Source: Poecilobothrus nobilitatus
Lineage: Eukaryota; Arthropoda; Insecta; Diptera; Dolichopodidae
DNA length: 64,000 bases
Reading direction: 5' to 3'
Assembly: GCA_947095535.1 (NCBI GenBank)
Contig: OX352773.1
Location: 106,747,685 to 106,811,684, forward strand
The notes under the pieces are model-generated. The model was not told where the DNA came from. It did no database searches and saw only the letters and a list, made by a program, of their open reading frames with translations. Position 1 is the stretch's first letter. Every line of letters begins with the position of its first letter. This document shows positions 1 to 8,077 of this stretch, one piece after another. The position numbers and the translations under genes were made by a program.

Positions 1-459
1 TGGGTAACTGTTAAACAAAAAGTGTCTGTACTTAAACCTGTAGACGTAAAATAAAAATAGTTTATAATAAATGAAGCCAAAAATGTATTATAAATAACTA
101 CCTTCACAATTACTTTGGAAAACATTAGAAATTACATCCCAAACGTCGCTAAATTTTAGTTCATGAGCGGATCTAAAACTGAGATACGCAGGACCTTGAT
201 GTTCGAAGCTCTCTCCACAAAATGTTAACCCAATCTTATCCCTGGAACTCACATCTTTCACAGTAATGTTGATTATTTGATGTATAGCATCCTTAATCCA
301 GCTAATTGGTTCTCTATTGTCAGGTACGGATTTAATTACAAATTTTATTTTGTGCCAGTTCATATTAAACCGTTTAACAAATGTCGAATTTTCACTTTCG
401 ATTATATAAGGTGTTATAGTTTCGGTAAGAAACTTTTGTAAAATAATTTTTTTCGACAA
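1..459 (-). CDS. N-terminal part of Polinton protein-primed DNA polymerase B, two exons
   Basis: This is the start of the family B, protein-primed DNA polymerase that replicates Polinton/adintovirus elements; the rest lies left of the window. Exon 1 (459 to 102) encodes about 119 residues and ends in the region LSFRSAHELKFSDVWDV ... VFQSN, which I recognise as the conserved N-terminal block of Maverick PolB. The frame hits a stop at 88, but a GT donor at 101-100 and an AG acceptor at 39-38 delimit a 64-nt AT-rich intron, and joining them keeps the frame open to the window edge (exon 2, 37 to 1). No exonuclease or polymerase motif is inside the window. The family call rests on motif recall; the intron is inferred from splice signals and frame continuity. 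The alternative is a truncated pseudogene ending at 88. Confidence 0.66.
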
Positions 460-704
460 TTTCTTTATACGAATTTTAGATGTTAAATGCTTGAATAACA
501 GAATAATATTAAATTTTTAATACGGATTCACTCTGTTAAATGTTTAATAGTTGTTTAACTAGAATCCCATCTTAATACTATCTTAAAATAGAAAGAATTG
601 AAAAACAAAAAGCAATCTAAATTTATCTTCAATACATTTTAATTAGTATAAATACATCGGGATTTTATACAAAAAATATCAGTTTAATTTCAAACAAGCA
701 AGAT
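460..704. promoter_or_regulatory. Divergent intergenic region between PolB and a plus-strand gene, with TATA box
   Basis: AT-rich spacer between the minus-strand PolB start and the plus-strand ORF at 705. TATAAATA at 647-654 is followed about 34 bases later by TCAGTT (679-684), a good arthropod initiator, and then by the ATG at 705. This is a plausible core promoter for the plus-strand gene. No clear promoter is seen for the PolB side. Confidence 0.5.
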
Positions 705-986
705 ATGGCACAGGAATATTTAAACTTCTTCATGACTGCAGAAGAGGCTGCAACTGCTACAACTGCTACTACTAGTACAGCAGTGCGTCTTCCTGCGAAA
801 AGGAAAAAGGCGAAAAATGAAGATGACGCTTCTACTCATCTTCATCAACAACAACACCAACTACATCAATAGCATCATCATCAACAACAACAAGATTATC
901 AGAGTAAGGCAACATCAAATCCCATCAGAAAAAGAAAACTGGCGGAATTATTTAATTTAAAAAAAAAATTTTTTTTTAATTTTTAA
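705..986 (+). CDS. Small Ala/Thr- and Gln/His-rich basic protein, interrupted by TAG
   Basis: I do not recognise a family. The ATG at 705 follows a TATA box and initiator. The first 55 codons hold an Ala/Thr tract, a strongly basic nuclear-localisation-like segment (LPAKRKKAKN) and a His/Gln run, then a TAG at 870-872. The same frame stays open afterwards through more His/Gln and a second basic motif (IRKRKLAE) up to TAA at 984, so a single nonsense change in a longer protein of about 93 residues is likely. It precedes the ORF at 998 by 11 bases. A nuclear protein of the Polinton is suggested by the two basic motifs, but this is inference. Confidence 0.4.
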
Positions 987-997
987 AAGTTAAAGAT

Positions 998-1294
998 ATG
1001 GGGCCAAGTAGGCTCTATAAAATAAATAAAATTAAAAAGTTAAACACCGTTTACGGTAAAAAATGGGTCTTCGAGACCCTAAATAATATTATATTTATAC
1101 CGCATCAAAAAGTTGGGGTATTTGAAGATAATGATTTCCGTGAGGAAATCGAAAAAAATGAATATTTCCTCATAAATGAGGAAAGCCAATTAAATTTAAA
1201 AGAAGAACGCCACAATTCGCCACAAATCAGTAATAGTTTTAGACTAGTTTTATATAAAAAATTTTATTTCAAAGAAATTTTCTACTGTTTTTAA
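998..1294 (+). CDS. Small Polinton-associated protein of unknown function
   Basis: A 98-residue reading frame opening with YKINKIKKLNTVYGKKWVFE and ending with a hydrophobic and aromatic tail that may be read-through into non-coding DNA. The first 55 residues look like the short proteins in other Mavericks that follow the pattern I-x-K-hydrophobic-K-K-x-N-T-x-Y-G followed by a FIPH/FLP-like turn; I recall the pattern but not a function. It lies directly after the small basic ORF on the same strand, so both may share the TATA promoter at 647. The C-terminal 35 residues are low complexity and could be a frameshifted end. Confidence 0.42.
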   Translation: MGPSRLYKINKIKKLNTVYGKKWVFETLNNIIFIPHQKVGVFEDNDFREEIEKNEYFLINEESQLNLKEERHNSPQISNSFRLVLYKKFYFKEIFYCF

Positions 1295-1415
1295 TTTTAT
1301 TTTCATTTTTCAGAAAGATTTTATTTCATTTTTCAGATGTTAAGATTTTATTTTATTTTTCAGATATTTTCAAGTTTTATTTTCAGGTGCTTCTTAGTGT
1401 TTTATTTTACAGATA
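1295..1415 (+). repeat. Short T-rich degenerate tandem repeat ending in CAG/ACAG
   Basis: Between the convergent ORF at 998-1294 and the integrase end there are five successive T-rich stretches, each ending in CAG or ACAG, spaced about 20-30 bases. Each looks like a polypyrimidine tract plus AG splice acceptor on the plus strand. No matching exon was found. Confidence 0.45.
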
Positions 1416-2320
1416 TTAAAAAATATTTGTTGAATTTATCCAAGTATTATGTGAATCATCAAAACCTAGCCATTTAACAAAAACTCTATTTCCTTGCTTT
1501 TTCAGAATTTGTTCTACAAGATAAGTATCTGGGTGTTTTACAGGTGTAAGTTCAGCTTGATAAAACCCCCAGAAATTGGCGTATCAGTATAGTCCGATAA
1601 TTGATATGTAACAGGATAAGTATTATTGATTTTATCAATCTTAAATACTTCAGTTGACCAATTCGGTTGATAACCTTTTTCGAAATGACCTTTATATACA
1701 CTTATTCTTACAAAATTTCCAGTTTTATATTTACTTTTTTGAAAAATTTTAGGCTCAGTATATACATTCCGTAGTACATTTTTTTCGTTTTTTTTTGTAA
1801 TTTTTTCAGGAGGAAGTTTTGTTGTGCTATGTTTTGTTGAATTATATTCTTTTATTAATGATTGTATAATAGGTAACCATTTATAATTCCCGTTTAAACT
1901 AAATTTTTTCCACATAGAATTTTTCAATGTACGGTTAAATCGTTCAACAATTGATGCTTTTCATTCGCTAAATGTGTGATAATGATTGATTGATTTTTCT
2001 TTCATATAATTTTGAAATTGAAAATTAAAAAATTGCTTGCCTTGATCAGAGTGAATATTTTTTGGTATAACTTTAGCTCTAATAATAATTGTTTTTAAGG
2101 TATTTAAATCATTTTCAGCATTTTTTGTTTTCGCAGGTTCAGCATAGGCATATTTGGAAAAAGTATCAATGACCGTCAGCATATATTTATAACCATAAGG
2201 TATCATTTCGACTAAATCGATTTGCCACGTGTCATTTGGACCTTTCTGTTTGAATTTTCTTCTAAGAAATTTACGTCTTGCCTGTCTATGAATTTCAGTC
2301 ACTATTTCAGCTCTTGACAT
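1416..2320 (-). pseudogene. Polinton retrovirus-type integrase with C-terminal chromodomain, broken
   Basis: DDE-type integrase that inserts Polinton DNA. Translation from ATG at 2320 shows the usual Maverick start (SRAEIVTEIHRQARRKF), the first catalytic Asp in WQIDLVEM, the second in HSDQG and the Glu in VERFNR, about 33 residues apart. After the catalytic core come a GNFVRIS strand-rich segment and, in a shifted frame from about 1563 to 1416, a chromodomain-like tail with YLVEQIL and VKWLGF motifs. Two breaks are visible: an in-frame TGA at 1961-1963, five codons before the catalytic Glu, and a one-base loss near 1563-1566 just before the chromodomain. Both are single small lesions in an otherwise well-kept gene. 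It diverges from the acidic gene at 2511. Confidence 0.85.
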
Positions 2321-2443
2321 TTTGTTTTAAAAATGTTAAAGGTAATGTTATAATAATTATTATACATAAAATGATAGACCAAAGCATGGTTTAAACTAAT
2401 CATCTAATTGAGTTTAATTTGCTTTTATACTTTTCTACATGAG

Positions 2444-2480
2444 TATATAACTCAACTTTTATTTTCAAATTTAATTCACT
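2444..2480 (+). promoter_or_regulatory. TATA box and initiator upstream of acidic gene
   Basis: TATATAA at 2444-2450 is followed about 30 bases later by TTCACT (around 2475-2480), close to the arthropod initiator, and then by the ATG at 2511. Spacing matches the promoter at 647-684. Confidence 0.45.
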
Positions 2481-2510
2481 TCCATTCTGACTGCTCAACA
2501 ACTCACTGAA

Positions 2511-2807
2511 ATGCTGCCTGATTCCACATTATTTCCATTTAAAGAAACTGTAGATGATGTAAATACACAAAGTCAGATACAAGAAAATGAAATTACGTCC
2601 ACCATGAACGACGAAAATTTAGCAGAAACTGAGGAATTTATACCACCGTTCCAGATAGTTGAATTAGAAGACGAAGAAGAAGAAGTGGAAGAAGAAATTG
2701 AGGAAGATGAGGAAGCAGTTCCATTTAATGAAATTTGGGACATAAATAATCAGCAGGGAGATCTTGATTATTTCAATGATTTAATAATCCTAAATAATTT
2801 TAATTAA
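2511..2807 (+). CDS. Acidic Polinton protein with Glu/Asp run
   Basis: A 98-residue, strongly acidic protein. Residues 45-72 include EEFIPPFQIVELEDEE and a run of Glu/Asp, followed by EIWDINNQQGDLDYFND. The ATG follows a TATA box by about 60 bases. A divergent copy of the same gene sits in the mini-Polinton at 44599-44983, sharing EFIPP, EIW and DLDY/DPDY, which shows that this is a genuine conserved Polinton gene rather than a chance frame. Function unknown; highly acidic proteins in DNA viruses often bind basic core proteins or act in transcription, but nothing here proves it. It converges on the minus-strand gene at 2883-3446. Confidence 0.6.
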   Translation: MLPDSTLFPFKETVDDVNTQSQIQENEITSTMNDENLAETEEFIPPFQIVELEDEEEEVEEEIEEDEEAVPFNEIWDINNQQGDLDYFNDLIILNNFN

Positions 2808-2882
2808 ATAATCTTTCATTAGAGTGTACAGAAAAATATTTGTCTATCTAAAACATATAAATAAAAAATAAAAATTTTTATA

Positions 2883-3446
2883 TTATTTGTTCTGATTTAT
2901 TTTGTTTGTTTTATGTAGTATATTACAGATTTGTTCCTTTAAAATTACCGGAATTTCAAAAAATAACCTTGAATAATTACATTGTACATTAAAACGTTGT
3001 ATTGGTACATAAATTTCTCTTTCTAACCTAAATACTTGTTGTTCGACACATAAATTTAGATATTCCCAAACATAGTCTTTTACATTTAACTCAGCAGATT
3101 TATAATAGGTCATCACTGCGTGAAAAAAATCGCTTAAATTATAAAACTGCTCTGCTTCTTCTTTGTTAATACTTATACTTTGCCTGTTCGCTGATTTTAG
3201 CCCATGATGAAAGTTCTGTTTTATATCTTTTATTATCAGCTTATCGAGTTTTTTGTTAAATTCGTAATAAAATTTATTCCATTCATGATATTTTAAGACA
3301 ATTGACTTTTTACCAATACGGTGAATTATACTTGAGGCTTCAAATGACTCACAGTCAAATCCAACAGCAATTTTTAATGTATGACTCTTATTGAGAAAAT
3401 ATGTGTAACTTAGCAATAAATTTGTGTTCTGACCTGGTGCTTCCAT
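2883..3446 (-). CDS. Conserved Polinton protein of unknown function, intact
   Basis: A 187-residue intact frame starting MEAPGQNTNLLLSYTYFL. It has a beta-rich N-terminal part (TLKIAVGFDCESFE), a central segment with HHGLKSANRQSISINKEE, and a tyrosine-rich part with VKDYVWEYLNLCVE. I have the impression of seeing similar proteins next to capsid genes in insect Mavericks, but cannot name a family. No signal peptide or membrane helix is evident. It is the most downstream gene of the minus-strand capsid block, 10 bases after the protease end at 3457. It is one of few long genes here without a break. Confidence 0.6.
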   Translation of the reverse strand: MEAPGQNTNLLLSYTYFLNKSHTLKIAVGFDCESFEASSIIHRIGKKSIVLKYHEWNKFYYEFNKKLDKLIIKDIKQNFHHGLKSANRQSISINKEEAEQFYNLSDFFHAVMTYYKSAELNVKDYVWEYLNLCVEQQVFRLEREIYVPIQRFNVQCNYSRLFFEIPVILKEQICNILHKTNKINQNK

Positions 3447-3456
3447 TTCTTTAATT

Positions 3457-3968
3457 TTACAAAAACCTGTTTATATTGTTTTTATATTTATACGTTTTAG
3501 GAACACAAATTTGTAATGAGTTATATTCTCCAAATACATTTTGAAAGGTACTTAAAATATACTTATCGTTTTCTAGTTGATTTCCTTTATTAAATTTTTT
3601 TAAAAAAGCGTTCATACTATAGCCGCAACATCTATACCACGTATAAACACAACAATATTGCCCACAGACATCTGAATAGTTACTTTGTAACTGTTTCTTA
3701 TTAAAAATTATACATTGATTTTTTAAGTAACTTAAAATTTCTAATTTATCTAGTTTTCTACCAAACGAATCAAAATATTCAACACAGCCTTTCTTTGGCT
3801 TAAAAATAGCTAATGTGTTCCCGGATCTTTTGATTTATCAGTGTTTACAATTAAAAAAGTTTGTTTTTCTATTATTCTGGGGAGTTGATCCAGAGCAAAA
3901 ACTCCTTTAAAAAATTTACGTGTGTGTTTGTTACATCTTAATACGTCACTTATCCCTAGGATATTCAT
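3457..3968 (-). pseudogene. Adenain-like maturation cysteine protease (PRO), frameshifted
   Basis: Adenovirus-type cysteine protease that would process capsid precursors in the Polinton particle. The start ATG at 3968 overlaps the stop of the upstream ORF by one base (TGATG). The first frame runs through GVFALDQLP and IVNTD to the catalytic His region PGTH, where a loss of about four bases near 3810-3813 shifts the frame. The second frame continues with EYFDSFG and the nucleophile motif VCGQYC, then SMNAFLKKF, ending at 3457. Total size of about 170 codons fits this family. Because no single frame spans it, it is not called by simple ORF scanning. Confidence 0.85.
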
Positions 3969-4300
3969 CAATCAAATTGACTCAAGTCATATACTTTAGT
4001 TGTTTCTTTAATATAACTTGATAAAAACTCTTTTTTGATTTTTTTATTTGTTATAATAACATCAAATTTTTCTAGTATTTGACAGAGCTCTTTATTTATT
4101 TTATCGTTGTACACAGTTCCAAAAGAGTAATTATCCAAATTATCATTTATAAAATCCCTAGTTGGAAATTTATGCTTGAGCTCTTTTACAAACTTTTTAC
4201 AAGGTTCTTTAAAACCAACTATACAAATATCTTTCGCAAACAAGGTATTATTATCATCACTACAAAATCTTACATCCATAAGTGCACAAGACAGTGACAT
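3968..4300 (-). CDS. Unknown Polinton ORF between protease and capsid
   Basis: A 110-residue frame beginning MSLSCALMDVRF. It contains KDICIVGFKEPCKKFVKEL and a later KFDVIITNKKIKKEFL, alternating strands and helices with two Lys-rich helices. The pattern of an early buried strand with Asp (ALMDVRF) and a later FDVIITN could be an RNase H-like or 3'-5' exonuclease-type fold, but I see no full set of acidic residues and do not claim it. The stop overlaps the protease start by one base, so the two would be expressed as a compact viral block. Confidence 0.45.
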   Translation of the reverse strand: MSLSCALMDVRFCSDDNNTLFAKDICIVGFKEPCKKFVKELKHKFPTRDFINDNLDNYSFGTVYNDKINKELCQILEKFDVIITNKKIKKEFLSSYIKETTKVYDLSQFD

Positions 4301-4364
4301 TTTGTCAAATATTCAAATTTACTTTTATGTATGGTATTTATGTTATTATGCTATGCTATGCTAT

Positions 4365-5659
4365 TTATAGGTTTGAGAATATATTTCGGTTTTTATCAAT
4401 TTGTATACTTGCATCAAATTCTCCATAAACAATAGCAGTCAGTGTAGATGTATATGGTTTTGATAGCCTTGCCTCAATTCTAACTGTACCTTGATTTAGT
4501 AGACCTTGACACACTTCATTTCCTGATGTATCTGGAGTTAAATCAAAAGCTAGAATGGAAAACCCATTACTAAACATGGTTTTTGTTATCTGATGACCTT
4601 TATCATTATGGTAAATCAGTTCCTGAAAAAAGTGTACTGTATCCTCTTGTACAGCAATTATTTTCATCTGAAAAACTGGTTTCAATTGCTGAATTAGGTA
4701 TTTGAACATCATTTACGTTTAACACAAATTGTGAAATATCAAAATGTTTAAAATTGTCTGGGTTTTTTGACCTTTTTCCAGAGTAACCTGTATTTTCTGT
4801 CATACAAAAAATGATTGTGTTTGGTAACTGTCCAATAAAAACATTATCAAGTGATATTAATGAACTATTCTGTGGAATGGTAAAAGTTTTTACCTCTACC
4901 CGTTTGTAATTGTATTTGGCATTAGTTTTTTCCAATACAGCATTATGTGCTAATAGCATACTAGGATTAATTGTTACATGTCTCATAAATAAAGTGGCTT
5001 CTAAAATTTTCAGTTGAGATTCATCAGTATCATCTGCAAAGAGGTAAAAATCTGATTTTTCTAATGTTAGGACAACTCGAACATCGACATTGTTTATGAG
5101 AAGTGTAGGTTGGTTAAACATATCTAAATGTAGTTTCCCCATAAGTTCCACTACATTGCTATTTTGGTATAATTTTTGACATTCTTTTGAACCACTATTA
5201 TCTGTTTTTGCTATATTTGGCTTATCTAGCATCCATCCACCACCCTCCAAATGCGTTGTAGCGGCATCCGTACCATAACTTAACAATGATTCAATATAAG
5301 CTCTGTAATGATAATTGCCATCTGATGGAGATATATTCTTTCCATTTAGTTGAACATTGCATTGTTTTATTAATGAATGTAACATATTATTAACCACACT
5401 TGGTTATTGTATAGGTGTTCCATCAGTTTTTTTATCTTTATTCCATTGAGTTCCATCTTTTTTTAAAATTTGTACTTTTAATTTTAGATATGTCGAAGAC
5501 AAGTCTCTATATGTATCACCCTAGTGAAACAAATTCTATGACAGATAGATTATCTAAAGAAGGAATAGGGTTATAGGAAACTTCTTCAGATCGTAAAATA
5601 CTTGACTGAATAGGCTGTGTTTTAAAAATATCAAGCTCTGATTTCATACATTCAATCAT
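4365..5659 (-). pseudogene. Major capsid protein (hexon-like double jelly roll), broken
   Basis: This matches adintovirus/Polinton major capsid protein by pattern: N-terminal KSELDIF, then DTYRDLSSTYLKLKVQI, LHSLIKQCNVQLNGK, GNYHYRAYIESLLSYG, LNVNDVQIP in the middle, and SILAFDLTPDTS with IDKNRNIF near the end. Start ATG is at 5659, and the span corresponds to about 430 codons. Three breaks are seen: a frameshift near 5520, a TAA around 5405, and a frameshift near 4610. The central frame (5397-4606) is open for 263 codons. The protein would form the hexagonal capsomers. It lies between the unknown ORF at 4300 and the small capsid-associated gene at 5662 in the same block. Confidence 0.85.
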
Positions 5660-5661
5660 AA

Positions 5662-6102
5662 TTATTCAAAAATATCTTTTTGTTTGTTTTTGTTATTAAC
5701 TTTGCGTCGCTTCGACGTAAAATAATTTAAATTATTAATGAGAGGTCTTTTTATAAGTTTCCTTCGTTTTCTTTTGCCTTGTCCATACATTTCATTGAGT
5801 TTCCGAACTGCACCTCGTCTTACATTTTTCATTATCTCTTTACTTCGATCTTGAACCACTTCTTTTACATTTGCACCTGTGGTAATATCAGATAATGCAT
5901 TAATACCAGAGTTAATAACCTCTTTTTTTAATATATTAGCTCCAGACGTAAATATTGGTTTTAAATATCTAAAAAGACCACCAAAAAAGCTACCTAACCC
6001 TCGTCCCCTTTGGTAAGGTACAATTGAGTGTAACAAAGGACCAATATCCTCAAGACCTTTTCCTGATTGAACTAATTAATATTTGTAGTACGCTCTCTCC
6101 AT
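5662..6102 (-). pseudogene. Small basic capsid-associated protein (PVI/pX-like), nonsense codon near start
   Basis: Residues encoded from 6036 hold a Gly/Phe-rich amphipathic motif (RGRGLGSFFGGLFRYLK) and end in clusters such as KRKRRK and SKRRKVNN. This is the layout I associate with adintovirus proteins likened to adenovirus VI or X: membrane-active amphipathic helix plus basic, DNA- or capsid-binding tail. The likely true start is the ATG at 6102, because the frame upstream encodes ERAYYKY and then SGKGLEDIG, interrupted by one TAA at 6078-6076. The ORF from the Met at 6036 could still make 124 residues. It ends 2 bases before the MCP start. Confidence 0.72.
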
Positions 6103-6148
6103 AATGAATAAAATAAAATAATATATAGTTTTGTAAAATCGCTTTTAT

Positions 6149-7069
6149 TTATACTTTTTTAAAATGTAATACAATTTTTGTTGGAATTGAACTATTGGAA
6201 AAGTTTATTTTGTATCTATCTATATTTATCACATAAAAGTAATGAAATATTATTAAATGATTTCTCCACATTGTAATATTGAATATTACTGAATTCTTTT
6301 ACAGTATCAGTGAAAGAATTTTGTATGTTAACAGATCTTAAACACCTTATATCTTTATCACCTATTTTTTGCGGTTCAATTATATCTGTGTATATAAAAA
6401 ACATATCTGGTTTACTAATGGGAATCAATTGTACACTATCTATAAAAGTTTTCAAAGCTTCTATTACACGTGATTTATATTTTTTAAAATATGTAACTTT
6501 AAAAGATACTTGATTGAAACATGTTGTCAAAATTGCTTCGAGGGTATAAGCGTAATTTGCTCTTATTTTTATATCTATTTTAGGCTTAGTAACACATATT
6601 GTGGTGTAACTTAAATTTTTAGGCATCTCCTCAGCTTTTATTGGTTGTGTATAATGAACTTCATCGTTTATAAAATTAAAAATTCCTCAAATCAACTGTC
6701 GTTCAACTTCTTTTCTTGTAAACTTATTAAGTGGGCGTATATTTACCATAGTGTTGGTAGTAGAAAAACTTTCCAGTCGCATATCATTTGTTTTTCTATG
6801 TATGGAATATATGATGTTCCAACTCCTATCGTATCTTTCTCCATACCTTTAATAAATATTTGAGTACTTTTTTCCCATTCTTCACCATACACATTTGGAA
6901 CGAAATCATTAACATACATTTCTGAAATACCGACTTTCCACCTTGAATCACACATGTATTTATTCATTTTATTTGTAAAAGATGATAATGAATTTTCTGG
7001 ATAATAGTTGATAGATGAATCACTGAGTAAAGTGACATAAAATTCATCATTTACTTGTATGTTGTCCAT
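6149..7069 (-). pseudogene. Penton-like minor capsid protein (single jelly roll), broken
   Basis: The first frame starts at 7069 with FYVTLLSDSSINYYPEN and SSFTNKMNKYM, the typical start of Polinton penton-like proteins, followed by WKVGISEM. It shifts frame near 6750; the next frame has a TGA at 6689-6687, then KPDMFFIYTDIIEPQKIGD and IRCLRSVN, a hallmark of the C-terminal half. A further stop and shift near 6216-6210 is followed by a last stretch with NSSIP and VLHFKK ending at TAA 6149. The span fits about 300 codons. The protein would occupy the capsid vertices. AATAAA overlaps the stop region. Confidence 0.8.
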
Positions 7070-7164
7070 GAGCTTGCGGATTTATTCTTATGAATTGGAA
7101 AATTAAGTTCTGTTTGAGTATTACCTACTGCTGATCTTAAAACACGTCTTGATGAATTATTCAT
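7048..7164 (-). CDS. Small basic ORF overlapping both neighbours
   Basis: A 38-codon frame, starting MNNSSRRVLRSAVGN and ending SSWTTYK. Its ATG overlaps the stop of the upstream gene as ATGA (7164-7161), and its end overlaps the penton start at 7069. The tight overlap, as used elsewhere in this block, is the main support. No family recognised; it could be a chance frame or a short upstream ORF controlling the penton. Confidence 0.28.
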
Positions 7165-7745
7165 ATAGTTTTTGAATTATTTATAGTTTTTTCTTTTTTC
7201 GTTGGTGGGCTTGGACTATCTAAAGGAACAGTTATAACGTCTCCTGTATCAGTTTCAAAAATTTGTACATTTTGATTTCTAATTGATTTTCTTTTTCTAA
7301 GACGTTCTCCAACTGAAGCAGCTGACAATGCTTTTGTTAAAACATTTTCCTGAATTTCATCATCAAATACTGCGTCATCAGCTTCTTTTTCATATACTTC
7401 TTCTTCTTCATGAACAACTTGTATTCCAACATTCTTATATTCAGGAAAATGCGATTGAGTTTCCGCATCTATATACATTGGTTTTGCACGAGTTTGAGTA
7501 CCTTTTGTTTCCGTAATTTTTATTTTCTCCTCTTTATTTCTAGGAAATTGTCGTTTTTTGTTTCTTATTTTAAATAAATTTTGTCTGTATAAATACCATT
7601 TTTGAGTATCCGTGAGATGTTTATTTAACAATATTTTTTTCATATTTTTATCCAATTCATTGAGTTCAATGTCTGCATTTTGCTTCATTCTTTCATAAAT
7701 CTCAGGTTTTAAAATTATCATTTTATTAAATGTTGTATTATTCAT
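7161..7745 (-). CDS. Conserved Polinton protein with acidic centre, unknown role
   Basis: A 194-residue intact frame. Residues 10-65 form a helical, charged domain (IILKPEIYERMKQNADIELNELD, KHLTDTQKWYLYRQNLFK when read in two parts), a pattern I recall from many insect Mavericks. The middle holds an acidic stretch (VHEEEEVYEKEADD), and the tail has basic RLRKRKSIRNQN and a Ser/Pro-rich SPSPPTKKEK motif. No transmembrane or signal region. Its start overlaps the stop of the pX-like gene by 4 bases (ATGA), indicating compact gene packing. Possibly a capsid or core accessory protein; the role is inferred from position only. Confidence 0.62.
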   Translation of the reverse strand: MNNTTFNKMIILKPEIYERMKQNADIELNELDKNMKKILLNKHLTDTQKWYLYRQNLFKIRNKKRQFPRNKEEKIKITETKGTQTRAKPMYIDAETQSHFPEYKNVGIQVVHEEEEVYEKEADDAVFDDEIQENVLTKALSAASVGERLRKRKSIRNQNVQIFETDTGDVITVPLDSPSPPTKKEKTINNSKTI

Positions 7746-8077
7746 TTTATAAAATTTCCGATTATCCCTGATAGTATTGCACCAAGGAGTGTAGGTAAAA
7801 ATCCACCACGTTGAATAATAATTTTTCTTTTGCTATTTATAGATTTTTCCCGGCAAATAAGTGATCTTAATTCTTTTTTATACTTTCGTAATTGGGTTGT
7901 TGCTTTTTTACTCAGTTTACAATTACCTTTTAAAATATTTAAAGAGATTTCGCAAAATGTTTTTATTACTTTAGGGTCACAGTGTTTTATAATTACTTTC
8001 GGGAATTTTGGTTTAGAGGTTTTTAATAGGTGCAATATATGTCGATTGGTCTTCAAACGTTTCATATTCCTCCCCAA
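7742..8077 (-). CDS. Small basic pX-like core protein, intact
   Basis: A 111-residue, highly basic frame. Residues 8-60 follow a pattern common in Polintons: helical segment, PKVIKTFCEISLNILKGN, then KKATTQLRKYKKELRSL, and the tail ends in RGGFLPTLLGAILSGI, a Gly/Leu hydrophobic segment. The combination of a basic helical body and a C-terminal GGFLP motif is what I recognise as the adenovirus pX-like protein of Mavericks/adintoviruses. It would bind DNA or lie inside the particle. It overlaps the 3' end of the ATPase gene (8013) and the start of the next gene (7745), and no lesion is seen. Confidence 0.68.
   Translation of the reverse strand: MGRNMKRLKTNRHILHLLKTSKPKFPKVIIKHCDPKVIKTFCEISLNILKGNCKLSKKATTQLRKYKKELRSLICREKSINSKRKIIIQRGGFLPTLLGAILSGIIGNFIK

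Noticed and set aside
4079..4370. Plus-strand ORFs opposite the unknown ORF and MCP
   Set aside because: Antisense shadows in a block where all recognised genes are on the minus strand.
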